Part shown: piece after piece, positions 1-8,252 of the stretch
Position numbering within the stretch: the first letter of the stretch is position 1
How the letters are laid out: every line of letters begins with the position of its first letter
NCBI RefSeq assembly: GCF_042665295.1
Contig: NZ_JBHTCO010000002.1
Coordinates: 62,001 to 126,000 of the forward strand
Length of the DNA stretch: 64,000 nucleotides
Direction of reading: 5' to 3'
Source: Scopulibacillus_A cellulosilyticus
GTDB lineage: Bacteria > Bacillota > Bacilli > Bacillales > Sporolactobacillaceae
Position numbers and translations under genes: made by a program
The notes under the pieces: model-generated
Told to the model about the DNA's origin: nothing
Database searches by the model: none
What the model saw: the letters and a program-made list of their open reading frames with translations, nothing else

Positions 1-27
1 CTTTAATGAAGAGGATGGTAAAATGGA

Positions 28-216
28 ATGGAACAAATTTTGTTAAATTGCAGTGAATGCCGGCAGGAAACAAAACATGTCCTTGATGTTTCAAAGCAAG
101 ATGTCTCAACAGGCTGCAATTACACTGTAAAAGTATATTGCAGAGATTGCGGGAAAACGACAAATTGGGTTGAATTTATCAATACAAATAGGTATAAGAA
201 CGTTGCCGATTTGTAA
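28..216 (+). CDS. small zinc-ribbon-like protein (62 aa)
   Basis: A 62-residue protein with two Cys-x-x-Cys pairs (CSEC near residue 8 and CRDC near residue 38), the spacing expected of a small zinc ribbon. No membrane segment or signal peptide is present. The ATG at 28 is used; another ATG at 23 is in a different frame and leads nowhere. A GAGGATGG-like ribosome site lies just upstream. I do not recognise the family and the function is unknown; zinc binding is inferred only from the cysteines. It stands alone, with a convergent small gene downstream. Confidence 0.6.
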   Translation: MEQILLNCSECRQETKHVLDVSKQDVSTGCNYTVKVYCRDCGKTTNWVEFINTNRYKNVADL

Positions 217-296
217 GGCTTTTAATTTAAATATGCTATTTTACAGATTTTTCATGTGAAACGGGTTATGCCAGGTAAAACGAATATTTTATACGT

Positions 297-320
297 GAAA
301 AGGCACCCGTTCAGGTGCCT
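297..320 (-). terminator. Rho-independent terminator
   Basis: Stem AGGCACC/GGTGCCT with a 6-base loop; reading the minus strand it is followed by TTTTC. It sits just past the stop of the small minus-strand gene ending at 340. Confidence 0.7.
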
Positions 321-339
321 GTCCATGGAAATATATTTG

Positions 340-483
340 TTAATCATCATTTTGATCATCAATATGGATGATCGGTGTATTAAGGTAAACATAGGTTGGG
401 AAATCGACATCTTCTTCAAAGATATTGTGTAACTTTTCTTCATTTTCGCTGGATTTTTCGTCTTTAAGTTTATCCTTTAACAA
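340..483 (-). CDS. small acidic protein, TTG start (47 aa)
   Basis: A 47-residue reading frame on the minus strand beginning with TTG (481-483) and preceded by a strong GGGGGGTG ribosome site five bases upstream. The protein has a charged N-terminal half rich in Lys and Glu, then a core (DVDFPTYVYLNTPIIHIDD) and an acidic C-terminal tail. It ends just before a terminator on the same strand. The good ribosome site, the terminator and the mixed-composition core favour a real gene. The family is not recognised and no function is claimed. Confidence 0.6.
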   Translation of the reverse strand: MLKDKLKDEKSSENEEKLHNIFEEDVDFPTYVYLNTPIIHIDDQNDD

Positions 484-639
484 TTTAACACCCCCCTTCA
501 AACAGAATAAAAGGCATGGGGGTCTGTATTAATTTTTGTTAAAAGCTTTATTTGTATGCATTTTCCTTTAATAATTTAAGAAAAAATTTAAGTAGGGCTC
601 AGCTAATAAAAGAAAAGCTTAAAGGGAGCTTATTACCAT

Positions 640-1014
640 TTATTTATTTAAGTAACTGATGATCGGTAATAAAGCAATCAGATAAATAACCAATCCAAAG
701 AAGGTAATGATATATTCTTTATTATTCCTTTTATATTTCCACTCCATAAAGGCACGAAAACAGTATAGAACTATAAAAAATGGGATCAACAAAATAGTAC
801 TATCAAAATTAAATATCACAGAAAGGACGATACCTAGTAAGAATATAATAAAAATTATCGTTTCCCCACGTTTATGAATATCGTTAACTGTTTTATAAAA
901 AAAGCCTTCTTCTTGTTTAGGTATACATAATTTTTTTCTTATTATTTTTTCATTAAAATTCCCGAGAATTAAAATGAAAAATATAAATATTATAGCTGCA
1001 AAATAAAAAAACAT
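640..1014 (-). CDS. DUF4181-like membrane protein
   Basis: A 124-residue membrane protein. An N-terminal hydrophobic segment (about residues 3-18) is followed by a soluble loop containing GFFYKTVNDIHKRGE. Two further hydrophobic segments (about 53-85) lead to a MEWKYxRxxKEYI motif, and a last helix ends the protein. This arrangement and the MEWKY motif resemble the DUF4181 family of Bacillales. Function is unknown. It is not obviously in an operon, being separated from ampS by a terminator. Confidence 0.65.
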   Translation of the reverse strand: MFFYFAAIIFIFFILILGNFNEKIIRKKLCIPKQEEGFFYKTVNDIHKRGETIIFIIFLLGIVLSVIFNFDSTILLIPFFIVLYCFRAFMEWKYKRNNKEYIITFFGLVIYLIALLPIISYLNK

Positions 1015-1061
1015 AATTTCCCTTTCTTACTTATAGCTTACTTAAGTATAAAAATTATAGG

Positions 1062-1087
1062 AGAGGGGGGACGTTCACCCCCCTTTA
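1062..1087 (-). terminator. terminator of ampS
   Basis: A run of six G pairs with a run of six C around a short loop (GGGGGG/CCCCCC) directly after the ampS stop on the minus strand. Few U residues follow, so efficiency is uncertain. Confidence 0.6.
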
Positions 1088-2320
1088 TTAAATCGCCCAA
1101 TTGCCGTTCCGGAACAATGGCAGGCGCTTGCCATCCTTCGTTTCAGCATCAATATCAAGCTGGCTGGAGCCAATCATAAAGTCAGTATGAACATAGCTTT
1201 GGTTCACTTCTTGCGCGGTTAATTCTTCAGCCGACATGTTGTCACTATCTTTGATATTCATAGTGATTGCATTGCCTAATGCGATATGGCATGAGGCATT
1301 TTCATCGTACAGTGTATTAAAGAAAATAATACCTGATTGAGAAATTGGCGATTGGTGCGGCACAAGAGCGACTTCTCCAAGGAAGCGGGCGCCTCCGTCT
1401 GTATCAAGCATAGCCTTCAGGGCATCATAGCCTTTTTCAGCTGAAAAATCGACAACTTTTCCGTCTTTGAATGTGAAAGAGAAGTTTTCGATTAAATTGC
1501 CGTTCAGAGCTAATGGCTTTGTGCTGGTGACAGTACCGTTAACGCCTGTTTTCTTCGGTGCGGTGAACACTTCTTCCGTCGGCATATTTGGAATATATGT
1601 ACGGCCTTGAGTCGATTTATGACCGGCAGCGACCCATACATGATCGGGATGCAGTTCGATTGATAAATCAGTGCCCGGACCTTTATAATGCAAAGCTTTA
1701 AATTTTTGTTCATTAAGATACGCCATTTTTTCTTGTAAGTCTTTGGAATGATGTTTCCAAGCCTCAACAGGGTTTTCTTGATCAAGACGAACCGTTTTAA
1801 AAATAGCTTCCCAAAGGATCTCGATGGCCTCATCGGTTGCTTTATCAGGAAAAACTTGCTTAGCCCAAGCTTCTGTTGGTACGCCGGCAATGCACCAATG
1901 GATGTCGCCTTTAAGCTGCGCTTCTTGGAAGAATTTCAAAGCTTGACCTGATGCTTGCTGTGATATTTGGATGCGTTTTGGATCAACACCGGCATATGCA
2001 TTGGGATCTGATCCTGTAATTTGTAAAATGGCCCCATGATTTTCTACGAGTTCCTCAAACATGGCCACCCGCCATTTCGGCACTTCTTTTAAACTTTCTT
2101 CAGGCTGTTCTTCAAATTGAATCCGCCCGGTCGGACTGTCACTCCATTCGACATGCACCTTCTTCGCGCCATTTTGGTATGCCTCGCGAACAACAGCTCG
2201 GGTAAACGGTGCGGCTTCTAATGGAGAATTAACGATTAATTTTTGACCTTCTTGAATGTTTAAACCGATTTTTACGACAAGTTCCGCATATTTTTCAATT
2301 TTTTCTTGAAAGGACTTCAT
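1088..2320 (-). CDS. ampS: AmpS-type aminopeptidase (M29 family)
   Basis: A 410-residue cytosolic metallo-aminopeptidase of peptidase family M29, which removes N-terminal residues from peptides with a two-metal active site. The length equals that usual for the family (about 410). Family signatures visible include GTDLSIEL near residue 210, the NMPTEEVFTAP segment near 245 and the C-terminal HIALGNAI and HTDFMIGS motifs that supply metal ligands. The ATG at 2320 follows a good AGGAGG site. It is transcribed divergently from pgcA and ends at a G/C-rich hairpin. The likely role is peptide recycling. Family assignment is firm; substrate preference cannot be read from the sequence. Confidence 0.93.
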   Translation of the reverse strand: MKSFQEKIEKYAELVVKIGLNIQEGQKLIVNSPLEAAPFTRAVVREAYQNGAKKVHVEWSDSPTGRIQFEEQPEESLKEVPKWRVAMFEELVENHGAILQITGSDPNAYAGVDPKRIQISQQASGQALKFFQEAQLKGDIHWCIAGVPTEAWAKQVFPDKATDEAIEILWEAIFKTVRLDQENPVEAWKHHSKDLQEKMAYLNEQKFKALHYKGPGTDLSIELHPDHVWVAAGHKSTQGRTYIPNMPTEEVFTAPKKTGVNGTVTSTKPLALNGNLIENFSFTFKDGKVVDFSAEKGYDALKAMLDTDGGARFLGEVALVPHQSPISQSGIIFFNTLYDENASCHIALGNAITMNIKDSDNMSAEELTAQEVNQSYVHTDFMIGSSQLDIDAETKDGKRLPLFRNGNWAI

Positions 2321-2435
2321 AATTTTATCCTCCTATGAGTTTTTAACAAGGAATAACATGATAATCAATATGAGTATTCTGATTTTAATTCTACATGATT
2401 TTTAACAATTAGTGCCATATTTTTATATGAATTTT

Positions 2436-2444
2436 TGCTATAAT
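2436..2444 (+). promoter_or_regulatory. extended -10 promoter of pgcA
   Basis: TGC followed by TATAAT (2439-2444), an extended -10 element of the vegetative sigma-A type. No convincing -35 is present, which is typical when the TGn extension is there. It lies about 65 bases before the pgcA start. Confidence 0.55.
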
Positions 2445-2509
2445 GAAATAGGACTTTATACATATAAGTGCAGGTTGAAACAACCTCTAAAAAATGGAGT
2501 GACTAAGCA

Positions 2510-4249
2510 ATGAATTGGAAAACAGCTTATCATAAATGGCTTTCCAAAAATGATTTGGACGGTCATTTAAAGCAACAACTTGAAAACATAGAAAATGATG
2601 AAGGGCAGCTGGAAGATTGCTTTTATAAAAATCTCGAGTTTGGCACCGGCGGTATGCGCGGTGAGTTAGGACCGGGAACAAACCGGATGAACCGTTATAC
2701 AATCAGAAAAGCATCAGAAGGTTTGGCAAAACATATTATCGCAAAAGGTTCAGAAGCGAAAAAGCGCGGTGTCGTGATTGCGTATGATTCCAGGCATTTT
2801 TCTAAAGAATTTGCGATGGAAGCCGCTTTAACTATCGCAAAGCATGATATCCAGACTTATGTATTTGAATCATTGCGGCCGACACCGGTCTTGTCATTTG
2901 CAGTCAGGCATCTTCACGCCTTTTCGGGTATTGTGATCACGGCAAGCCATAATCCGCCGCAGTATAATGGTTACAAAGTCTATAATGAAGACGGCGGGCA
3001 AATGCCTCCTGAAGAAGCGAATCAACTTGTTGAGTGTGTCAATCAGATTGAGGATGAGTTATCAGTAGCCATTGGCGATGAAGAGAAGTTAAAAGAGAAT
3101 GGTGTATTGAAAATCATAGGCGGGGAAGTGGACAATGCCTATCAAGTTCATTTAAAAACCGTTTCTATTCAGCCGGACGTGATTGAAAAAGCGCGCGGTT
3201 TGAAAATTGTTTTTACACCTCTTCATGGAACGGCGTTAATGCCTGTGACTGACGGTTTTAAAAATTGGGGATTTACAAATGTTACGGTTGTCGAAGAACA
3301 AGCACAGCCTGATCCTGAATTCTCCACAGTTAAATTACCGAATCCGGAGGAACATGAAGCTTTTACAATCGCTATCAAATATGGGAAAAAGACGGATGCT
3401 GATATTTTACTCGGTACTGATCCTGATGCCGACCGGATGGGCGTTGCTGTTAAAAATCATTCCGGGGAATACACAGTCCTGACCGGGAACCAAACCGGCG
3501 CGATTTTATTACATTATATTTTAACCCATAAAAAAGCAGGGCATGATTTGCCAAACAATGGCGTTGTTCTAAAAACCATTGTTACATCAGAAATCGGCAG
3601 AGCTATTGCTGAAAGCTTTGGTATTGAAACCGTTGATACATTAACAGGTTTTAAATTCATTGGTGAAAAAATCCGTGAATATGAAGAAAATCATAAGCAT
3701 CAATTTCTGTTTGGATACGAGGAAAGTTACGGTTATCTGATCGGCGACTTTGTTCGGGACAAGGATGCTGTCCAAGCTTGCTTATTAATTTCTGAAGCGG
3801 CCGCCTATTATAAGCTTCAAGGGAAAACACTCTACGATGCTCTTCAAGATATTTTTAAAGAGTACGGCTTTTATAAAGAAGATCTGGAATCATTAACATT
3901 AAAAGGTAAGCAAGGCACTGAACAAATTAAAGGAATTCTTCGGGATTTCAGGGAGCATCCGCCGGTAACTGTTGCCGGTTCAACTGTAGCGGTTATCGAA
4001 GATTATCAAAGTGCAAAACGCAAAAATATCAAGGACGGAACCGAAGAAATGATTAATCTTCCGGTCTCTAACGTCTTGAAGTATAAGCTTGAAGATGGTT
4101 CATGGCTTTGTATGAGGCCATCAGGAACAGAGCCGAAAATTAAGTTTTATTTCGGAGTTAAAGGTGAATCAGCTGACGGCAGTAACAACCGGCTTAAAGA
4201 AGTTAAAGAGGATATCATGGCAAGAATCAGACAGATTATCAAAAAATAA
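2510..4249 (+). CDS. pgcA: alpha-phosphoglucomutase
   Basis: A 579-residue phosphohexomutase that interconverts glucose 1-phosphate and glucose 6-phosphate, feeding UDP-glucose, glycolipid and wall polymer synthesis. The active-site serine loop is TASHNPPQYNGYK (around residue 146). The Mg-binding loop is GTDPDADRMG (around 306), the sugar-binding loop is GYEESYGY (around 406), and the phosphate-binding loop is RPSGTEPKIKFY near residue 537. All four motifs are intact. The ATG at 2510 has a GGAGTG site eight bases away. An extended -10 lies upstream and a strong terminator downstream, so it is probably monocistronic. It corresponds to B. subtilis pgcA (yhxB), which lies in the same part of that chromosome. 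Confidence 0.95.
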   Translation: MNWKTAYHKWLSKNDLDGHLKQQLENIENDEGQLEDCFYKNLEFGTGGMRGELGPGTNRMNRYTIRKASEGLAKHIIAKGSEAKKRGVVIAYDSRHFSKEFAMEAALTIAKHDIQTYVFESLRPTPVLSFAVRHLHAFSGIVITASHNPPQYNGYKVYNEDGGQMPPEEANQLVECVNQIEDELSVAIGDEEKLKENGVLKIIGGEVDNAYQVHLKTVSIQPDVIEKARGLKIVFTPLHGTALMPVTDGFKNWGFTNVTVVEEQAQPDPEFSTVKLPNPEEHEAFTIAIKYGKKTDADILLGTDPDADRMGVAVKNHSGEYTVLTGNQTGAILLHYILTHKKAGHDLPNNGVVLKTIVTSEIGRAIAESFGIETVDTLTGFKFIGEKIREYEENHKHQFLFGYEESYGYLIGDFVRDKDAVQACLLISEAAAYYKLQGKTLYDALQDIFKEYGFYKEDLESLTLKGKQGTEQIKGILRDFREHPPVTVAGSTVAVIEDYQSAKRKNIKDGTEEMINLPVSNVLKYKLEDGSWLCMRPSGTEPKIKFYFGVKGESADGSNNRLKEVKEDIMARIRQIIKK

Positions 4250-4265
4250 TAACAGGGCAATAAAA

Positions 4266-4302
4266 AATACCCCAAAAATGATTAACTTTTTGGGGTATTT
4301 CA
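4266..4302 (+). terminator. terminator of pgcA
   Basis: Stem ATACCCCAAAAA/TTTTTGGGGTAT with an 8-base loop shortly after the pgcA stop codon. Confidence 0.85.
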
Positions 4303-4376
4303 GATACTAGATTAAGAGAAAAACGATAGAAAATAGTGACAAATTGATTGTTAAGATATAAAAAATAGGGAAATCA

Positions 4377-4385
4377 TGGTATAAT
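4377..4385 (+). promoter_or_regulatory. extended -10 promoter of rap-phr
   Basis: TGG-TATAAT is a perfect extended -10 about 60 bases before the rap start. No good -35 hexamer is seen at 17 bases. Confidence 0.5.
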
Positions 4386-4443
4386 TAAAATATAGTTTTT
4401 TAAAGCTTTTGAATTTTGGTCAGAAGGGGATGCTATCCTTATT

Positions 4444-5544
4444 GTGGTATTAAAGACCGTAGAAAACAAATATATGATGCAGCTGCTTAATGATTGGTAT
4501 AAAGAGATGCAATTTAATCATTTTTCAAAGGCAAAAGAAATCAGAGAAATAGTAAGCGATAACATTAACAATCTTGAAGAAGAAGATCAAACTTTACTCA
4601 TTTATTTTTCCTTGTTGGATTACCGATACCAATTATTTATTGATAATTTCGGAAAGGCCGATCAAACCCTCGATCAAATTAAACCAATAATGGAACAAAC
4701 CGACGACCTGCTGGCTTATTATTACTATTTCTTTCAAGCGATTCATGCTACTAAAACTGGAAATTACAGTAACGCCCGCAAATATTTCATAGAGGCCGAA
4801 AAACTATTAAAAAACGTGCCCGACGTTATTGAAAAAGCTGAGTTTAACTATAAAGTAGCTATTTTCTACTATCATATCCATCAAAATCTCCTTGCAATGA
4901 ATTATGCGTTAAAAGCCAAGGCAATATTTGAAGAAAGTTTTGGTTATGAAATAAATGCCGCAGATTGTGAAAATATTTTAGGTCTTGCCTGTACGGATCT
5001 TAAACAGTTTGAAAATGCTGAAAAATATTTTAATCATGCATTAAAGACCGCTGAAAAACAAAACCATCAGAAATTATATATATTAATTTGTTATAATCTC
5101 GGACTGCTTTATGCTGAACAAAATGGATTATCAGATGATGCCATTCGTTACTTAAATTACGCTTACGAAAACAAATTTAAACTGTATAAAACAACATTTC
5201 TTCTTGCCCGTGAATATTATAAATTGGGTGAAAGCGATAAGGGATATATATTCCTCAGAGAGGGAATGAAGCACTGCAAACAGTCTAATAATAAAGAATA
5301 CGAGCATCACTTAAATATTCTCGATAAATTAAATAACTCTTCAGATGAAAAGGAATTGGAGTCAGCAGTAAAAGAAGGTCTTATTTATTTTCAAAGTGAA
5401 GGCTTGTGGGGATTTATCAGGGATTATGCAGAACAGTTAGCTGTGTATTTCCATAAAAAGAATGATTTTGTAAAAGCAAGCTATTATTTTAATCTATCCT
5501 ATGAGGCAAAACAAAATCTCTATGAAAAAGGGGCTTTAAAATGA
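4444..5544 (+). CDS. Rap-family TPR quorum-sensing regulator
   Basis: A 366-residue helical-repeat protein of the Rap family (response regulator aspartate phosphatases or DNA-binding antagonists, inhibited by Phr peptides). The N-terminal helical bundle (residues 1-70) has the family pattern LNDWYKEM and EEEDQTLLIYFSLLDYRYQL. The rest is tetratricopeptide repeats, for example YFIEAEKLLKN, AALKA-like ADCENILGLAC and EKYFNHALKTAEKQ. Length is close to the usual 370-380. The GTG at 4444 is chosen to retain the N-terminal bundle; the AAGGGG site is 14 bases away, so ATG at 4474 is an alternative start. Its stop overlaps the ATG of the phr gene (ATGA), so the two are translationally coupled. The response regulator it controls is not visible here. 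Confidence 0.9.
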   Translation: MVLKTVENKYMMQLLNDWYKEMQFNHFSKAKEIREIVSDNINNLEEEDQTLLIYFSLLDYRYQLFIDNFGKADQTLDQIKPIMEQTDDLLAYYYYFFQAIHATKTGNYSNARKYFIEAEKLLKNVPDVIEKAEFNYKVAIFYYHIHQNLLAMNYALKAKAIFEESFGYEINAADCENILGLACTDLKQFENAEKYFNHALKTAEKQNHQKLYILICYNLGLLYAEQNGLSDDAIRYLNYAYENKFKLYKTTFLLAREYYKLGESDKGYIFLREGMKHCKQSNNKEYEHHLNILDKLNNSSDEKELESAVKEGLIYFQSEGLWGFIRDYAEQLAVYFHKKNDFVKASYYFNLSYEAKQNLYEKGALK

Positions 5545-5717
5545 AAAAAATATTATCTGGATTAGGTTTACTTGCTTTGGGCTTTGCAATTTCTGTTTCG
5601 GTCGCATCCAATGGACCAAATAAGCCATTATCCAATCACGGAGAAACTTTATCAGCGGGTAACCAGTTTGCTTCCAGTGAAGTTGTATCAACGGCCAATC
5701 ATGGAGAGACACTCTAA
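5541..5717 (+). CDS. Phr-type pheromone precursor with duplicated peptide
   Basis: A 58-residue precursor whose ATG overlaps the rap stop. It has a Lys-Lys start, a hydrophobic signal peptide (about residues 4-22) and a short polar tail. The last six residues are NHGETL, and the same NHGETL occurs at residues 32-37 (SNHGETL, then SAG). The two copies use different codons at four of six positions with no amino-acid change. In known Rap-Phr systems the C-terminal 5-6 residues are released outside the cell and re-imported through the oligopeptide permease to inhibit the cognate Rap. Here the mature signal is probably NHGETL or HGETL, made twice per precursor. Identification rests on position, architecture and the repeat, not on a similarity search. 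Confidence 0.88.
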   Translation: MKKILSGLGLLALGFAISVSVASNGPNKPLSNHGETLSAGNQFASSEVVSTANHGETL

Positions 5718-5752
5718 GAATTAGAAAATATAAAGATAATTATTATTTTTTA

Positions 5753-5776
5753 AGCACTCTCAGCAGTGCTTTTTTA
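5753..5776 (+). terminator. terminator of rap-phr
   Basis: AGCACT/AGTGCT stem, short loop, then six or more T, 36 bases after the phr stop. Confidence 0.85.
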
Positions 5777-5859
5777 TTTTTTTAACCATTGTTTTTTCGT
5801 ATTAAGCTATGGTATGTTTTGAATGGAAAAATAAGATGCGCAGAAAGAAAGGGAAACAA

Positions 5860-7440
5860 ATGGGACATTTACAACAGGAAACGGCACGGCGCCGAACGTT
5901 CGCCATTATTTCGCACCCGGATGCCGGGAAAACGACTCTTACAGAAAAGCTGTTATTACTTGGGGGAGCCATTCGAACAGCAGGTGCCGTCAAATCCAGA
6001 AAATCTGAGAAGTTTGCGACATCAGACTGGATGGAGCTTGAGAAACAAAGGGGTATATCTGTAACCTCAAGTGTCATGCAGTTTACTTATAACGATTTTA
6101 AAATTAATATATTGGACACACCTGGGCACCAAGACTTTAGTGAGGACACTTACCGGACATTAATGGCGGTTGACAGCGTCGTGATGATCATCGATGTTGC
6201 GAAGGGTGTTGAACCGCAAACGATTAAATTATTTAAAGTTTGCCGTGACCGCGGGATTCCTATTTTTACTTTTATTAATAAACTTGACCGTCAAGGAAAG
6301 GAACCGCTTGAATTATTTGAGGAAATTGAGGAAGTCCTTGGCATCGAATCGTTTCCTATTAACTATCCGATCGGTATGGGGCAATCATTTCGCGGCGTTT
6401 ATGACCGCTTTCAGAAAAAAATTGAATGGTATAACGAAAATAAAGAACGGCAAACGCTTGAGGTTGAATCCATGGATCATCTTAGCGAAGCATTAAAGGA
6501 TGTTGCTGATGAATCAACGATAGCACAATTGGAAGAAGATCTATTACTGATTGATGAAGCGGGCAATGAATTTGACATTGAAGCTGTAAAAGCTGGTAAG
6601 CAAACGCCTGTATTTTTTGGCAGTGCTGTTTCAAGCTTCGGTGTACCATCATTTTTGGAGCATTATTTACAAATGGCGCCAACCCCGCAGCCGAGAGAAT
6701 CAAGTGCGGGGACAATTGAACCCGATCAATCAAGCTTTTCGGGCTTTGTATTTAAAATTCAAGCTAACATGAATCCCGCACACCGCGACCGCATTGCATT
6801 TTTAAGAATTTGTTCAGGAAAATTTGAAAGAGGCATGACGGTATGGCTTGACCGGACAGGAAAGCAGCTGAAGCTTGCTCAGCCTCAGCAATTTTTTGCT
6901 GACAGCAGAGAAATCATTGACGAAGCTTTTCCCGGAGATATTGTCGGCCTATATGATCCGGGATTCTATCAAATCGGCGATACGGTATGCGGTGTTAAAG
7001 ATACCTTTAACTATGGTGAACTGCCGCAATTCCCGCCGGAGCATTTTGCAAAAGTTCGCGCTAAAAACGCAATGAAACAGAAGCATTTTCTAAAAGGCGT
7101 CAATCAGTTAGCTCAAGAAGGCGCGATTCAAATTTACCGCACACAATATGAAGAAACCATTTTAGGTGTCGTCGGACAGCTGCAGTTTGACGTGTTTGTT
7201 TACCGGATGAAAGCCGAATACGGTGTTGACCTTGATATGCAAATGATGCCGCATCAACTGGCAAAATGGATTGTAGATAAAGAAGAAGCAAAGAATCTCC
7301 AGCGTTCATCAAATAATCTTGTTGTTGCTGACAGGGATGAGCGGCCAGTGATTATCTTTGAGAATGAATTTGCATTAAGGTGGTTCCAGCAAAAGCATCC
7401 TGACGTTAAATTGGCCGATTCAAGTTATTCTTTAAGTTAA
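5860..7440 (+). CDS. prfC: peptide chain release factor 3
   Basis: A 526-residue translational GTPase that recycles release factors RF1/RF2 from the ribosome after termination. G-domain motifs are intact: HPDAGKTTLTEK (G1, near residue 19), DTPGHQDFSEDTYR (G3), NKLDRQG (G4) and a GSAVSSFG segment (G5). The C-terminal half has the RF3-specific domain with GQLQFDVFVYRMKAEYGVD. The frame extends 17 codons further up to 5809, but homologues begin just before the ETARRRTFAIISHPD segment. The ATG at 5860 has an AAAGGGA site, so it is preferred. It stands alone between two terminators. RF3 is absent from B. subtilis but present in other Firmicutes. Confidence 0.93.
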   Translation: MGHLQQETARRRTFAIISHPDAGKTTLTEKLLLLGGAIRTAGAVKSRKSEKFATSDWMELEKQRGISVTSSVMQFTYNDFKINILDTPGHQDFSEDTYRTLMAVDSVVMIIDVAKGVEPQTIKLFKVCRDRGIPIFTFINKLDRQGKEPLELFEEIEEVLGIESFPINYPIGMGQSFRGVYDRFQKKIEWYNENKERQTLEVESMDHLSEALKDVADESTIAQLEEDLLLIDEAGNEFDIEAVKAGKQTPVFFGSAVSSFGVPSFLEHYLQMAPTPQPRESSAGTIEPDQSSFSGFVFKIQANMNPAHRDRIAFLRICSGKFERGMTVWLDRTGKQLKLAQPQQFFADSREIIDEAFPGDIVGLYDPGFYQIGDTVCGVKDTFNYGELPQFPPEHFAKVRAKNAMKQKHFLKGVNQLAQEGAIQIYRTQYEETILGVVGQLQFDVFVYRMKAEYGVDLDMQMMPHQLAKWIVDKEEAKNLQRSSNNLVVADRDERPVIIFENEFALRWFQQKHPDVKLADSSYSLS

Positions 7441-7448
7441 TAGAAAAT

Positions 7449-7482
7449 CGAAAAAGGGCGCTGATTAGCGTTCTTTTTTACG
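7449..7482 (+). terminator. terminator of prfC
   Basis: Short GGGCGCT/AGCGTTC hairpin with G-U pairing followed by six T. Confidence 0.65.
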
Positions 7483-7502
7483 GTTTCATCAACTTATTTA
7501 TA

Positions 7503-8114
7503 TTATTCACGAAAAATTGTTGTTAGGTCGATCGAAAAGTCTTCAAAAATGCCGATTTTAATACAATCACCTTTACCGTAAGTTTCGAATGGGCTGTAGC
7601 GTTCTTGTTTATTAAGCTCATACGTTGTGATAATGCCCTCCATGGGATAGACGAGCCAAAATTCTTGTACACCCATTTTTTCGTACAAAGACTTCTTTAC
7701 AGTCATATCCTTTTTTAATGTGGAAGGTGAAATGACTTCGATAATGAGATCAGGACTTCCAACTGCACCTTTTTCATCCAGCTTATCTTTATCACAAAAT
7801 ACAGACAAATCAGGCTGGACAACATTGATAGCTTTTTCATCAGTTTCACTAACCTCTGGAAGCCGCACATCAAATGGGGCAATATATACTTCATATGTTT
7901 TATCTTTTAAATAGTTGGAAAAAGCTGTTGCGAGCGCTAACAAAACTTCCTGATGCTTCCTGGACGGGGTTGCGGTCATTTCATATACTTTTCCATCAAT
8001 AATTTCCCGGCGTATGTCATCAGTCCAATTTAAATAATCTCGATAAGTATATTTACGGTTGGGCTGATAATTGTAAGCTTGTTCATGCACTTTATTGTGA
8101 TCCACAAAACTCAC
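7503..8114 (-). CDS. Uma2-family (DUF820) endonuclease-like protein
   Basis: A 203-residue protein of the Uma2/DUF820 family, which has a PD-(D/E)xK restriction-endonuclease-like fold. Visible motifs are the N-terminal EIIDGKVYEM, the catalytic VQPDLSVFCD, GSPDLIIEVISPST (Glu-x-hydrophobic-Ser) and a downstream K-rich helix with EFWLVYP. Length is typical. The ATG is preceded by an AGGGAGGTG site. These proteins often occur in multiple copies in cyanobacteria and some Firmicutes, and their biological role is unclear; mobile-element association is common. It lies alone between two plus-strand genes, so it may be an acquired gene. Confidence 0.88.
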   Translation of the reverse strand: MSFVDHNKVHEQAYNYQPNRKYTYRDYLNWTDDIRREIIDGKVYEMTATPSRKHQEVLLALATAFSNYLKDKTYEVYIAPFDVRLPEVSETDEKAINVVQPDLSVFCDKDKLDEKGAVGSPDLIIEVISPSTLKKDMTVKKSLYEKMGVQEFWLVYPMEGIITTYELNKQERYSPFETYGKGDCIKIGIFEDFSIDLTTIFRE

Positions 8115-8252
8115 CTCCCTTTATGTCTTTATTATAACAGGGGAAGAAAGTCAGGTGAACTGCGGACCTTATTCCGAAAAACAATAACCTCACCATACTC
8201 CTTGAACATGAATAAACTGAACTTATCATATATTTCTTTTAAGGAGCATTTT

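Noticed and set aside
252..443. 63-residue minus-strand frame MKKSYTISLKK...
   Set aside because: No ribosome site; it lies across the terminator and the better-supported 47-residue gene in another frame.
1510..1890. 126-residue frame inside ampS
   Set aside because: Shadow frame within a well-conserved gene; composition is not protein-like.
5809..5859. N-terminal extension of prfC
   Set aside because: Homologues start at the ARRRTFAIISHPD segment; only the ATG at 5860 has a ribosome site.
8079..8252. 58-codon extension of spoVR
   Set aside because: Not like SpoVR, overlaps the divergent Uma2 gene, and a perfect AAGGAG precedes the ATG at 8253.
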